A stretch of 64,000 bases of DNA from Halichoerus grypus (Eukaryota > Chordata > Mammalia > Carnivora > Phocidae). Where the stretch lies: assembly GCF_964656455.1 (NCBI RefSeq), contig NC_135716.1:111632389-111696388 (forward strand), read 5' to 3'. Every line of letters starts with the position of its first letter. The first letter of the stretch is position 1. A program made the translations under genes and the position numbers. The notes beneath the pieces are model-generated. The model had not been told where the DNA came from and did not search any database. It saw nothing but the letters and a program-made list of their open reading frames with translations. Positions 1 through 10,944 of this stretch are shown here, in pieces.

Positions 1-173
1 TAAGCCTCTGCCTTCAGCTCAGGTCTTGATCCCAGGACCCTGGGATCAAGTCCCGCATCAGGCTCCCTGCTCAGTGGGGAGTCTGTTTTCCCTCTTCCTC
101 TGCCACTCCCCCCAGCTCGTGCTCTCTCTCTTTCAAATAAAATAAATTAAAAATCTTAAAAAAAAATAAAGTA
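1..173 (+). mobile_element. CAN SINE, cut by window start
   Basis: tRNA-derived CAN SINE lacking its first bases because the window begins inside it. Visible are the tRNA-like box B region (gatcccaggaccctgggatc), a pyrimidine-rich middle and an A-rich tail with AAATAAAAT. No TSD can be checked because the left flank is missing. Confidence 0.93.
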
Positions 174-309
174 AAACCTGAAAGACTCCCATCTCCCATA
201 TTTCCAACCTCAATGTAGGTAAACAGTTTGGTGTATATCCCATCAGACTCTTTTCTATGCTTATCCAAACATAACTGGGCATCTCCACTTTATTTTCCAG
301 AAGCCCAGA

Positions 310-640
310 ACTGCCCATTTCTTTGCACAGTCAAGGCTCTATGTGCTTTCCTTAATTTGCTAATGCTTTCCCCTCTGCTCTTTCCTCACCTTCCTTCCTC
401 CGGCTGACACCTACTCATCCTTTTAAGACTTACCTAATCTGTCACCCCCTCCATGATGCCCCCAGACTCAGTGGGTATGTCCCCTTTTACTTCTAAGTTA
501 TTGTGCTGTATTATTATAAGCTCTTTTGTGCTGCTTTCCCCCACTGGAGCAGAGCTTCTTGAGGAAGAGTCTGTGCCTTATTTTCCATGGTATTCCCCCA
601 TACTTGGCATAAAACCAGGCACAGTGTTCAGTTCACATGA
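310..640 (+). repeat. LINE L2 fragment
   Basis: Sense-strand 3' part of an L2. The order of motifs follows the L2 3' end: ctttcccctctgctctttcc, cacctactcatccttttaagact, then cttcttgaggaagagtctgtgcctta and catacttggcataaaaccaggcacag. Heavily diverged, so the edges are approximate. The 92-codon plus-strand frame here (453-731) is chance within the repeat. Confidence 0.7.
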
Positions 641-859
641 CCGAGTGATTGTGATTTATGACTGCCTGAGTTTCCTCAAGTGCAAGTGCCTTGGGTTGGG
701 AGGCAGTTATTCTAAGCAGACAGGACTATGAAGCTTCTCGACAGTCTGTTCGCAGCAAGAATAGGAGACAAGATAGGGTCTGAACAACAAGAGAAAGGAT
801 CCAAGAGCGGGGAAAGGAGCCTGGTGACATCAAGGGAAGGAAAGGAACTAAAACTTATG

Positions 860-1065
860 AAGAATATTCACATCTAGCACCTCATATATGTTATTGTATC
901 TAATCTTCTCAACACTACCATCCCCATTTTGCAAATAAGAAAGTTGAGGATCAGGATATAAAGTATCTTGCCCATGGTCACACAGTGAGTAGCAGAGCCA
1001 AGGTTCAAATCCAGTTCTGTGTGAGTTCAAAGTCCAAGCTCTGTGCACATTGGTGATCAGGTGGG
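860..1065 (-). repeat. MIR fragment
   Basis: Antisense MIR: the core reads aagttgaggatcaggatata, then cttgcccatggtcacacag and ttcaaatccagttctgtg, which is the reverse complement of the MIR core and tRNA-like head. Confidence 0.75.
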
Positions 1066-1779
1066 TATGGTATGGTTAGCACTGGCCATTTCCTTAGACC
1101 CTTCATGAGTACTTGGAGTCTGGGAGCTTCTGAACAGAGACTCCTAAAGGCCTTCAGCCTCTAGGGAGATGGTGAGTGACAAACCCAACATCCAGATCTT
1201 CAGATACTGTGGGCCTTTTCACTTCCATATGTCTTGGAAGGGGTGCTAAGGCTCCAGAGTTTATGCTGGAGGGAGTTAGTTTCTCAGGCTTCTGGAAGAG
1301 GCCAGCAAAGGCTTTGGGAAGTCTCACTCAGTCAGCTTTCTCCAGATTTCCCTCAGGCAGCTGTGATTGCCCTTAGTCTTCTTCTAGTCCCTCCCCAGCC
1401 CTCCATCAGCTCTAGTTGCTATGTCTTCAGGATCTGGTAGCCAGAGTACACCTATGGGGCAGAGTCATCTCTGGAGGCCTAGCAGCCTGGGGCCCAGCCC
1501 TTTATGTCTAAGCTTTGGGTGCTTTTTGGCAGTTGTGGGTTCCTTGAGATTGGGGAGGGCACTGCAGAACAGGGGTGGGGGGCTAAGGGACTGTTGGAGT
1601 AAGGAGCTGTGTCCAGGGCTCAGGCTGACTCATGGGATGCTAGTCCTTTAGTCCACAAAAGTTTACTGATATTACCTAGGTTTTGTTTGGTCTTTGAGGG
1701 CAGGGATGCCAGGTCTGTGCTTTAGGCACACTGAAATACTAGCAGTTCCTGCCTGTGTCCTGTATCTCTTATCCCCAGA
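1066..1779. other. Unassigned interval
   Basis: About 0.7 kb of moderately GC-rich sequence with no repeat or exon that I can name. Short plus-strand frames (1176-1376, 1234-1440, 1421-1651) overlap one another in different frames, with no splice context or recognisable motif, and I treat them as chance. Confidence 0.4.
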
Positions 1780-2095
1780 GCTTTATACATGCTATTTGCT
1801 CTGCCTGGAATGCCTTCCACCTCTCCTTTTCCCTGCCAATTCCTTTTCATTCTTCAGGTCTCAGCTTGCCTGTTGCCTGACTCTGTACCCAAGGCTGGGT
1901 AGGGGACATTTGCTGGTTAACTCTTCACTTCCATTTTCCCTCTTTTCTTGCAGGAAGTTCTTGGACTTCCCATTCGGGAAATCCATTCCTCCCCCATAGT
2001 TAGCCTCCTAGTTAGTATTACTGACACCCTTCCCTCCAGCTCCAGGCAAGGGTCTGATTGTTTAAGCCAATTGTCATGTCTCATTCTACTTATTA
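1780..2095 (+). repeat. LINE L2 fragment
   Basis: Sense L2: gctatttgctctgcctggaa, tgccttccacctctcc, tcttcaggtctcagcttgcc in consensus order. The right part is weak. Confidence 0.65.
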
Positions 2096-2130
2096 ACTAT
2101 GATCAGTTCAGGTATGTAAGAGTATACTCA

Positions 2131-2373
2131 GAAACAGTGAACCAGGGCGCCTGGGTGGCTCAGTTGTTAAGCCTCTGCCTTCAGCTCAGGTCATGATCTC
2201 AGGGTCCTGGGATCGAACCCCGCATTGGGCTCCCTGCTTGGAAGCCTGCTTCTCCCTCTCCCACTCCTCCTGCTTGTGTTCCCTCTCTTGCTGTGTCTCT
2301 CTCTGTCAAATAAATAAATAAAAAATCTTAAAAAAAAAAAGATTAAAAAAAAAAAGAAAGAAACAGTGAACCA
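2131..2373 (+). mobile_element. CAN SINE with perfect TSD
   Basis: Full-length element with body 2145-2359, starting gggcgcctgggtggctcag and ending in AAATAAATAAAAAATCTT plus two A-runs. It is flanked by an exact 14-bp TSD, gaaacagtgaacca, at 2131-2144 and 2360-2373. The exact TSD suggests a fairly recent insertion. The 82-codon frame at 1948-2196 that reads into the element is fortuitous. Confidence 0.97.
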
Positions 2374-2940
2374 AGGAGAAGCTAGATGCCTTAAGAGTTA
2401 CCAGAAGAGCCACCTTCTTTTCTAGAAACAGAATGAAAAAGGATGTAGATATGCGGCCTGGCTGTGAGCAACCTAGAATTTAATAGAGAGGCTTAAAGGG
2501 GTGACAGTCTGGTGGGAATACAGGCTAGGGAACTTAGCCTCTATCATTAAAAATAGGGTATTTTGGCTCCCATATTTACTCTTTACTCTTCCAACTTTTT
2601 CAGGATCTTGGGCAAGAAAGAGGGGTGCTATTCATGGAGGACCCTTTGGAGCCCCAACAAAATCTTTGCATACACATACACATACACACATGATCTTTGG
2701 GGTCATTTTAATATACTCTTTGGATCATATTCACCTACTTCTTAATAGAAATTAACTTTTAAAATTTATATTACAAATATTTTCCCATATATTTTCTCTG
2801 TGGCCTTAGTGGTACAAAAGTTGTAAAGTTTATAGTCAAATACACCTTTCATATTTTTTTTCCATCTGTCACAAATCTATTTAATTCAGGTAGGTGGCAG
2901 GATGTTCCACTATGATTAATTAGTCCAGGGACCTGTCAAC
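2374..2940. other. Unassigned interval, possibly old L1
   Basis: AT-rich DNA between a SINE and the CFAP276 retrocopy. It holds a short (CA/TA)n-like run at about 2670-2692 and T-rich sequence at 2848-2862 that lies where a retrocopy poly(A) would be on the minus strand. The text around 2750-2850 is vaguely L1-like in antisense, but I cannot assign it. Confidence 0.3.
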
Positions 2941-2943
2941 ACT

Positions 2944-3461
2944 AGGTAGAGAAAAGAAGCCACCATCATTCTTTCAGGAGTAGCCTCCATTGGTGGCCTC
3001 ATTGTGAGGGGACACTATGGATCCCTGGATGCTGTGGATAGACTCCTTCTTAGGGTTGATCCAGTGTCTGATGTTAGCTCCGAAAGTGATGGAAGGTAGC
3101 AGAGTAAAGGGTAACAATACTTCAGGGTATTGAGTCTTGATGATTCCATGGGTTTTCTGGGTGGTCTTCTAGTGTAAGAGTATCTATCTCACTTTTGTTC
3201 TTGAATGTCCCTGTGTAGTGGTTGTACAAGGCTGCTAAGCAGAAACCCATGTCATCCTTTGGTATCTCAGGATCAAAAAAATAAACCTCCTGCCTCATGA
3301 AGGTGACTGTGGGAGTTGATCTGAGCTGACTCCAGGGTTCCTGTTGCTGAGCAAGGTGAGTTGGGCTCTTAATATGACAGTTTCTTGGAAGCCCAGAGTT
3401 TTCCCAAGTAGGAATCATTATCCAATGTAGGGTGCTGGAAAGGGTCTCTGGTGAAAGGCAT
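2944..3461 (-). pseudogene. CFAP276: CFAP276 (C1orf194) processed pseudogene
   Basis: Intronless, disabled copy of CFAP276, a small protein of the ciliary doublet microtubule. Reading the minus strand, an ATG at 3461-3459 opens MPFTRDPFQHPTLDNDSYLG, then LAALYNHYTGTFKNKSEI and PTHLAQQQEPW lie in a second frame, and NIRHWINPKKESIHSI plus EATNGGYS in a third. These follow the family protein from start to end in order, over about 520 bp with no introns, while the parent gene is multi-exon. Damage: a frameshift near 3370 (with TAA at 3371-3369 in the first frame), a second near 3165-3190, and a TGA at 2976-2974 shortly before the C-terminus; the normal stop is not evident. Identification rests on remembered family sequence, not a search. 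The piece to about 3525 may be 5' UTR. No clear poly(A) or TSD was found. Confidence 0.8.
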
Positions 3462-3524
3462 GGTAAAGTGCAGAGTGAGACGCTGGTCTGAGGGTCTTTC
3501 ATCTTTTTTAGAGCCTCCAACTTT

Positions 3525-4130
3525 CCAGTCTTTGTTAGGAAGATCTCCCCTATCCTCAGTTTATAGTATAGTCTTCAAAGTTTTCTTGCAATATTTTTTT
3601 TCACTGTTTTGCTCTCCATATTTTTATCCATTTGGATTTTTTTATGTGTAATATATAAGATTAGAGTCCATTTTACTTTCTTCCATGGGGATAATTCATA
3701 AATATGGCTGTCGATTATGGATTTTCTATTTTGTTTTACCAGTTTTTCATTTCTGTTTGACTTTATAATATGTTCTATACGGCAAGACTAACTGTTCTTT
3801 TTATGTGTTTCTTTGTTATTTTCAGTCATTTTTCATGTGAATTTAAAGATAATTATGAAATTTCATTAAAATTATTGTTTAGATTCTAATTGGAACTAAT
3901 TCAATGTACATATTAGTCTGAGGAAGCTGACTTTTTAAACTAGGAGGGTCTTCTTCCCCAAGAACATAGCGTAACTTTCCATTATCAAGATCTTGTTGTA
4001 TATATTCTAATACATTTATTTCATTTAAGCCTGTGTCTTTCTTATTAAACAGATCTCTAAGTGTATTATAATTTTGGTTGCTTAAATGTAATACTTTACT
4101 CATTTCTTTTACTAATGCTTGCCAGTAGAA
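3525..4130 (-). repeat. Old L1 ORF2 fragment
   Basis: Antisense L1: tccatttggatttttttatg, gagtccattttactttcttcc and later cccaagaacatagcgtaact and catttatttcatttaagcct follow the reverse complement of L1 ORF2 in the reverse-transcriptase region. It is heavily decayed. It abuts the CFAP276 retrocopy, which may have landed in it. Confidence 0.6.
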
Positions 4131-4369
4131 TAAAGTTACAAATTTTTTTAATGTTTATCATATATTCATTCGGCCACATTACCAAAGAATGTAAAGTTAC
4201 ATGGTAAGATTGGGGACTGGGTGGGAATTGAATGTGTTGGGGTCTGTGGGGACAAGGCTGGGTTGGCCTGGAGCCTGAGAGTATTAGGAAAGGAAGCAGA
4301 CCAAGCACTAGAAGAAGAATTGGTTGTGTGTTCAGGGCATTGTGTTAGTAGGAGTCTCTTCCACTGTGA

Positions 4370-4750
4370 GCAGCTGTGAGTAATAGAAGTCTAAAAAACA
4401 GTGGAGTACTTAGAATAATGTTTATTTCTCTCTTACACAAAGAAGTCTATTATAGGCAATTCAGGCTCTGTAGTTCCCAGGAATCCAGACTACTTCTAGC
4501 TTTATATTCTGCTATCCTTCAGATGTAGTCCTCATCATTATGGTCTAAGATGAACTCCAGGCATCACATCCATGTTCCAGTAGAAGGATGGAGGAAGGGG
4601 AAGAAGAGACAAAGGGCATATCATAGGTATATCATAAAGAAATTTCCCAGAAGCTGCCACACAATAACTCTACTCACCTTATTGAACAGAACTGAATAAT
4701 ATGGTCACGTCTAGCTCCAAGGGATGCTGGGAAATATTTTTATTCAAGAT
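4370..4750. repeat. Ancient interspersed repeat, class unassigned
   Basis: Resembles a widespread mammalian repeat through phrases such as atggtctaagatgaactcca, gcatcacatccatgttccag, agaagctgccacacaataac and gggatgctgggaaat. I recognise the phrase pattern but cannot place its class. The edges are approximate. Confidence 0.4.
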
Positions 4751-5130
4751 CAAAATTCTAAAGATTATAAGGATTTTTTATTCCAAATCAGGATTCTAAA
4801 ATAGTGATAACAGACATTGGGATTGGCAACCAGCAGTCTCTGATGCGGGTATGTTTGTGGGGAGGTGCGGGCGTGTGTTTTCTTTTGTAGCCCTCAGCTG
4901 CTAGTGCAGAAAGGAGAAGGAGAAGTTGAATGGAACATGGTGCAGAGGATTGCGGGTCAGCAGAAGAAAAGGAGTGCAGGCATAGAGAGTGTGGATGAGA
5001 GAACAGTTTTGTTGGAAAGGAAAGAAGGCTGGGGGACGATGGACTGGTAGAAAGATGAGGGATCAAGGGATTAGTGATCTCAGAGAGGCTGAAAAGCAGA
5101 TGCACAGCTAGATGGCTGGGAGACCATGTC
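4751..5130. other. Unassigned interval
   Basis: G- and A-rich on the plus strand. The 105-codon minus frame (4788-5105) reflects low complexity of the complementary C/T-rich strand and has no recognisable domain. Some L2-like phrasing is possible but not assignable. Confidence 0.35.
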
Positions 5131-5370
5131 AGAAAATGGCGTATTTGTGGGGCACCTGGGTGGCTAGTCGGTTAAACATCCTACTCTTGTTTTCAGCTCA
5201 GGTCATGATCTCAGTGTTGTGAGATCGAGCCCCATGTTGGGCTCTGCACTGGGTGTGGAGCCTGCTTAAGATTCTCTCTTTCCCTCTCCCTTCCTCTTAA
5301 AAAAAAAAGTATCACTTCATAATGAATAAACCAATAATTAAAAAAAAAAAGAAAGAAAATGGTGTATTTG
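5131..5370 (+). mobile_element. CAN SINE, older, with extra tail sequence
   Basis: Body 5148-5353, starting ggggcacctgggtggct. The TSD is 17 bp, agaaaatggcgtatttg at 5131-5147 against agaaaatggtgtatttg at 5354-5370 (one mismatch). Between two A-runs the tail carries about 28 bp of non-SINE sequence (5311-5338). Confidence 0.94.
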
Positions 5371-6831
5371 GCAGTGACAAGAGGAACAATGTGGCTGTGG
5401 CAATGGGTGATGGATGTGGAAGGGTGATCAGGGTCATTCAATGTAAGGAACGTAATGAATGGCATTGGAGGGTTCTCCCCCTGTACACTGAACCACTCCA
5501 GGAGGATAGCAGGAGTAGGGAGACAGAGAAATGCAGGGAAGCTGGTGTAGTTAGATAGTGTGAGCCCCAAAGGAGTTACACTGGAGGAGAGTAATGGTCT
5601 TGAAACACACAGGAGTCTGAGGACACTGATCCCACCTTGGGGCTTCATCTGCTAAACCAGGTAGATACATAGGCATGAGCGAACAAGAAGTCATCCCTCA
5701 GGATGGCTGTAGAAGATGCTTGTGATCAGGGGATAACTGTGTCTCAGGGAAGTCCAAGAAGAGAAGAGAGCCTTCTGTGATAAGGTGAAGGATGAAGGAT
5801 TGATTTGCCATGGAATGAAGGATTCCAGTGGTCACAGAGGGAAATTTTGCAGGAAAGAGGAGCAATTGGTGTTTGGGAGAAGAGCCATGGGACAGTATGG
5901 GGTTGAGAATGTGAGAACAAATGAGAAGTTTCACATTTTGGACAGTGACCTAAGTCTACAAGATGTAACATCTAGGCATAGTGAGTCCACACAGATCTCT
6001 GGGGTCAGGTTGTCTTGGGGAAGACCCAAGCTGTGGCTCCAGAGTGACTTGGGCTGCTGGCTGTGGGTCAACTCAGGGATGGGTTCTGGGTGGTCAGAGA
6101 TCACACCAGGAATTTCCAACGACCTAAATGTGGAGCAGTTGCTGGCTAAAAAGAGATCCTTTCCTTCCTTGGAAGCCTCCCTTGCCTAGCTTCTAAGGCT
6201 TCCAGGATAAAGTTTGAGCTCAGAAACAGCCATCACTCACCCTGCCAGCTGCTAGAAAGAGCTCTGGCTGCCCAACAATCCTGAGAACCATGTTCTTCTA
6301 ACATTTATTTTGATTTAAAATCTTATGTTTGAGATGGACTTTTCACTCTTGACAGTGGGCTGGGTTTAGCCTATTCATTAGGTGTGGAACTCCTGGCTTG
6401 TGGTTAATCCTGATTGGAAAACAGTATAAACACATTTCCTGGTAAATGTATAAATATATATAGATGTTGGTTGTTCCCCTCCCTACCACTAACATACACT
6501 GTAGAAGCAATTTGAAGCAATTTAGATGTGCTCAGCATCTGGCCATCATAAAAGGTTTCGAATGAGTCATGATTTTGCACCAACAGAGAGGGCTTGTCTT
6601 GCTTGTGGAGAGAATTGTATTTACCTCTCGTTCTGCTTGTGACTCTCTCTATTACTTTATGATGATCAGTCTGATTTGTGTGTTAAAGAGACTGGTGAGA
6701 TAAGGATTTAGAGAAGGGAAGCAAAGAGAGGAGAAGGAGGGCCCAGACAGCTACATATTCAAGGCAAAACAACCAGTTTTGGGGAGAGTGACCTGTTTTT
6801 GCTTTTGAGAAGCCAGAAAAAACAAACAAAC
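5371..6831. other. Unassigned interval
   Basis: No repeat that I can name with confidence. The 134-codon plus frame (5785-6189) and the 145-codon minus frame (5211-5648, partly SINE) show no domain, no matching splice sites and no coding-like bias; the minus frame runs through SINE tail sequence. Parts of 5700-6000 may be very old L2. Confidence 0.35.
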
Positions 6832-6960
6832 CTAGTGGAAAGAGCCTCATTTTGTGAGTTAGGAGATGACCTCTATTAGCTGTAGGCAACTCAATCTCTT
6901 GGCACCTCAGTTTGCTCATCTGATAAGTGGACCCAATAATGATTGCCCTATCCAGTTGAG
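6832..6960 (+). repeat. MIR (MIR3-like) fragment
   Basis: Sense MIR: ctagtggaaagagc head, then ttagctgtaggcaactcaat, cttggcacctcagtttgctc and atctgataagtgg. It shares a 54-56 bp near-identical block with the MIR at 7551. Confidence 0.65.
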
Positions 6961-7014
6961 AGAGGAAAGGAGAGCTCTTGCTTGAGAGCACTGTTGGGTG
7001 CCGGCTGTGGTGTG

Positions 7015-7255
7015 GGCTCCTTAAATATGCCATCTCATTTAATGCCCAAGAGAATTCCATGAGGGAAGTGGCATTAAGTCATTCTTCAGCTGAAAGAACT
7101 GAGACATGGAGAGTCTAAATGGCTTGACCAAGATCAGCTGAAAGAACGGAGACATGGAGAGTTTAAGTGGCTTGACCAAGATCATAAAGCTTATCAGGAC
7201 TCAAATCCACATCTGTCTGGCTCCAAATCCTGTGTTCTTCCCATTACTTCATGCT
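7015..7255 (-). repeat. MIR with internal 48-bp tandem duplication
   Basis: Antisense MIR (gccatctcatttaatgccca, gaactgagacatggagag, cttgaccaagatcataaagc, ggactcaaatccacatctgt). A 48-bp segment, 7087-7134, is directly repeated at 7135-7182 with three mismatches, so the MIR core is present twice in tandem. Confidence 0.75.
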
Positions 7256-7550
7256 GACAGTGAGGTCAAAGAACACATTCTAGTCTCCTCCCGGGGAGGG
7301 GAAAAGCACCAAGTGGCTTCCCAGTTGTAAGGCCCAAGATGTCCCTGGGTCCTTGTCCCCCACAGAGAGCCCAACCAAGCCCAGTTCTGCTTCCTCAGAG
7401 CCCTGCTCTCTGCTGTGGGAGCAGGTGGGTTGTTAATCTGATAAACGGCTTCCTGCTGAGGTGGGAGCTCGAACTAAAGGGCTGCTGAATTGCCCTCCAG
7501 AGTGGCAGGTGGGAGACTCCAGTGCTTTCACCCACAGAATTGTTTTAGGA

Positions 7551-7775
7551 CTAGTGGAAAGAGCCTCATTTTGTGATAGGAGATGACCTGTACTAGCTAT
7601 AGGCCAGTGGGAGACCTGGCTTTGCCTCTTGCTAGTATGTGACCTTAACTTGTCTGCCTTTCAGTTCCCCCATCAGTGCAATGTGGGTAGAAATGCATAG
7701 CTTAAAGGGTGGATGTTGTGTGTATTAAGTGAAAAAATGTGAGAAATGTGCCTAGCACTTTTGTCCTACATTATA
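7551..7775 (+). repeat. MIR fragment
   Basis: Sense MIR: agacctggctttgcctcttg, ctagtatgtgaccttaactt, cctttcagttcccccatcag, then tgtgcctagcac. Its first 54 bp duplicate the start of the MIR at 6832. Confidence 0.7.
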
Positions 7776-8159
7776 TACCACCAAGTAAAAGGCGGCTGTT
7801 GTTTCCATGGAGGAGGCGGGCGACTTACAGGGGTGCTGTTCAGGCGTTGAGTAGTTTTTGTGTCCCATCCCTTACATCCACGTCATAGCCAGTCATTTAT
7901 TCTAAATACCCTGTGTCAGCTTCTGGGGAAAAGCATGTGTGACACAGGCAGCATCCTTGCCTCCGTAGAGCTCACACATGGCAGGGAAGTCTCTGGTCCA
8001 GTCACAGAGGGCACAGGGTCTATGAATCTGAGCTTGCCTGGCCCAGTGGGGTCTCTGGGTTCAGGCATGGAACTTGGAGAAAGGGCTCATTGCCGGTCTC
8101 CTTGCTAGGAAGCCCAAGCTCCAGCTATTCTGGGGATTGGATAGGCGTAGACACAGAGT

Positions 8160-9430
8160 TCACCCTTCTAGGCTTTCCAGATCTTCCATGATCCAGCCCC
8201 TTTCCATCCCACTCTGTTCATTCCTCAACATCCAGCTAGCAGGCTGTTCCTCATGAGTCCCCAGACACACTGAAGCTCATTCCCGTCATTCCCATCTCAC
8301 TGATTTTGTTTGCAATTGAACCGCTACCGTTGTACTTCTTAGCCATAGCTAGCTCATCTCTCAAGCCCAGCTCTCATTCTGCCTCCTCCAGAAAGCTTTC
8401 CTTAACTTCTGTAGCACATGCTGACCTTTCTTTCAGATCTCCCCATTTTAGTGACTATTCATTAATTATCTTATACATTAATTCATTCAATACATTGACA
8501 AGTCTTACTTGTTCTGTATGAAAAATACTTCCCAACTCCATCTACTTCTCTGCATCTGTACTGCTACCAACCTAGTCACCTCTTGCTTGGATTTTTTTTT
8601 TTTTTTTAAGATTTTATTTATTTATTTGAAAGATAGAGAGTGAGCAAGAGAGAGAGCATGAGCAGAGGGAGGGGGAGAAGTAGACTCCCCTGCTGAGCAG
8701 GGAGCCCGACATGGCTTGATCCCAGGACCCTGGGATCTTGACCTGAGCCGAAGGCAGTCATTTAACCGACTGAGCCACCCAGGCGCCCCATCTTGCTTGG
8801 ATTATTAAATACTCTTGTAACTGGTCTCTTTGTTCTCACTTTGCCTCTCTCCAACTCCTCTGTACTCCATGGAACATTTAGTGATCTTTCATAGATGTAA
8901 ATTAGCTCTAGTCACTCCCTGGTTTACAGTCTTCCAGTAGTTTCCCAGATTCACCACAGCTCACAGGGCTCTGTTACTCTGGTCCATGTGTGCCTTCCCA
9001 ACCTCTTATCCCATATTCCTCTTGTTCAATCTGCTTCAGACACCTCAGCTTTCTCTCTGTTCCCCCAAAAGGCCAAACCATTACCACTACCTCAAAGCCT
9101 TTACACTTTCTGAGCCTTCTGCCTAGAATGGTCTCAGCTCCTCAATGCCTGCCTCCTTCTCATCACTCAGCATGCTGTTTAACAGTAACTTCAGTGAGAT
9201 CTTTCTTGAACACCCCATACAAAGTAACTCTTTAAGTCACACTTTATCTCATTACACTATTTCTTTTATATCATTAACATTTTCTGAACTCACCTGCTTT
9301 CTTTGTACTGTCTCCTTCTTCCCACTAGATAGGAAGTGCCTCCAGAATAGAAACAGTATCTGTCTGGTTCACTGCTTTATCCTCAGAGTTTGGAATAGTG
9401 CTTAACATGTATGAACCCAAAAACCATTGC
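8160..9430 (+). repeat. LINE L2 fragments (split by a SINE)
   Basis: Long sense L2 stretch. 8530-8593 plus 8804 onward read as one L2: catctgtactgctaccaacc, tcttgcttggattattaaat, aactggtctctttgttctca, tgccttctgcctagaatggt and cttaacatgtatgaacccaa in consensus order. 8160-8500 carries a separate L2-like 3' segment (tccagatcttccatgatcca; cctccagaaagctttcctta). The plus-strand frames at 8306, 8990 and 9145 are decayed L2 sequence. Confidence 0.8.
8581..8803 (-). mobile_element. CAN SINE in L2
   Basis: Body 8594-8790: poly(T) on the left, and the SINE head reads gagccacccaggcgcccc on the right. TSD tcttgcttggatt at 8581-8593 and 8791-8803, exact, 13 bp. It interrupts the L2 copy. Confidence 0.96.
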
Positions 9431-9641
9431 TTAATAATTTATTAGATGGGTATTAAATGTCTTCTATATATGAATCACTGAGAATCAGTAATTACTACCA
9501 CTGATTAAAAATACAAATTTGTATCCTTGAAACAGGATTTCACAGAGATGGTCTATGAAACTCTGGTGGTTTATCAAGGAGTTTGCAAGTGGTTTGATGA
9601 TTTTAGAGGAAAAAATGATGAAACAATTTTGTTCACATACT

Positions 9642-9878
9642 CTTAGCTAATTTTATTTTATTTAAAAATTTTTTTTAAAGATTTTATATATTTATTTGAC
9701 AGAGACACAGCAAGAGAGGGAACACAAGCAGGGGGAGTGGGAGAGGGAGAAGAAGGCCTCCTGCTGAGCAGGGAGCCTGATGCGGGGCTTGATCCCAGAA
9801 CCCTGGGATCATGACCTGAGCCGAAGGCAGATGCTTAACAACTGAGCCACCCAGGCGCCCCTTACTTAGCTAATTTTA
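9642..9878 (-). mobile_element. CAN SINE
   Basis: Body 9656-9864, in the younger form (gacagagacacagcaagag, gaacacaagcagggggagt). TSD cttagctaatttta at 9642-9655 and 9865-9878, exact, 14 bp. Confidence 0.96.
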
Positions 9879-10944
9879 AATGTAAGATTAATTAAGACTT
9901 CTATAGAAATTCTACTACCTTCTTAATAATTGTTTTATGCCATTCACTGCAAGGACTATATTGGTCAGTTCATGATAGCTAATTTCAGTGGTCAATTATA
10001 GATTATTTTGTATAATGTGTTTTACATCATGATAGTATTAAGATTCTTAGTTGTAAAAATTTACATTTTTGTTACTTTTGTGTTGTATTAAATCTCATGA
10101 ATCAAAAATAATTGAAGGGTGCCATTAATGATGGAGAAATATTATCAATAGCATAATACAGAATTCTATATGTGTAAATATTGAATACAATTTCAATATG
10201 AATATACAGCATGAATCTGTATGAACTAGGACAAAATAATCTGTATGATTGTTGATTTAGCATAATAGCTAGAATAGGGATGTTCAATTAGGAAATACAT
10301 TACTGAATGTTTGAAAATTGGACTTTATTGCATTGTAATGGTCCCCAAGGGCACTGTTTCTTGTGACACTTTTCCTATAGTGGCACAAAGCCACCAAATT
10401 TTAACATAATTTTCAAACAAAGTATGATTACCTCCCTGGTAAATCAAGTGTTATTTTCTAGAGTGAGTGTAGGAACCTGACTAGTTTTGTCAGTAAATGT
10501 AAAGAGACCAAAACTATAAAGATATTGTTCAAAATTGTACCTCTCAGAGCAAAATTACATACAAGTCATATTAATGTGGAGATGCTTGAATAACCAGCCT
10601 AAGCAAAGTTAATAATAAGTGTTGGGCTTGGAGAACAACCAGAACAAGCTTTTGGCCCAATTCATTTATCAGAAGATCCTACTGCAAGAAGGTAAAGAAA
10701 ACAACTAGATGTGGAACCTGATTTGTAATTCACTCACTGAGCTGACCACAGACACCTTGGTGAAAAGTTGAAAACAATTATCTCTCACTGTTTGGAGTAC
10801 TTATTAATTTTAAAACTATTATGTTTTGTTTACAGTTTTTAAAATTAAGGTGGCTTTCCAGCTAAGCATGGTGGATTGAATATGTGTTTACTCTCTACTA
10901 CCTTCCAAAAATTGTCAGTAAATGGATTTTTAGAAAAGCATAAG
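9879..10944. other. Unassigned AT-rich interval
   Basis: About 1 kb of AT-rich sequence without a repeat, exon or regulatory motif that I can name. The 61-codon minus frame (10102-10287) is chance. Confidence 0.4.

Noticed and set aside
2145..2230. tRNA-like gene (A and B boxes)
   Set aside because: This and the 33 other tRNA-like heads are SINE parts followed by the SINE middle and A-tail; none folds as a stand-alone tRNA with an acceptor stem and discriminator.
5211..5648. 145-codon minus-strand frame, the longest in the window
   Set aside because: It reads partly through a CAN SINE body and tail, switches to unrelated sequence at the insertion edge, and has no domain or splice support.
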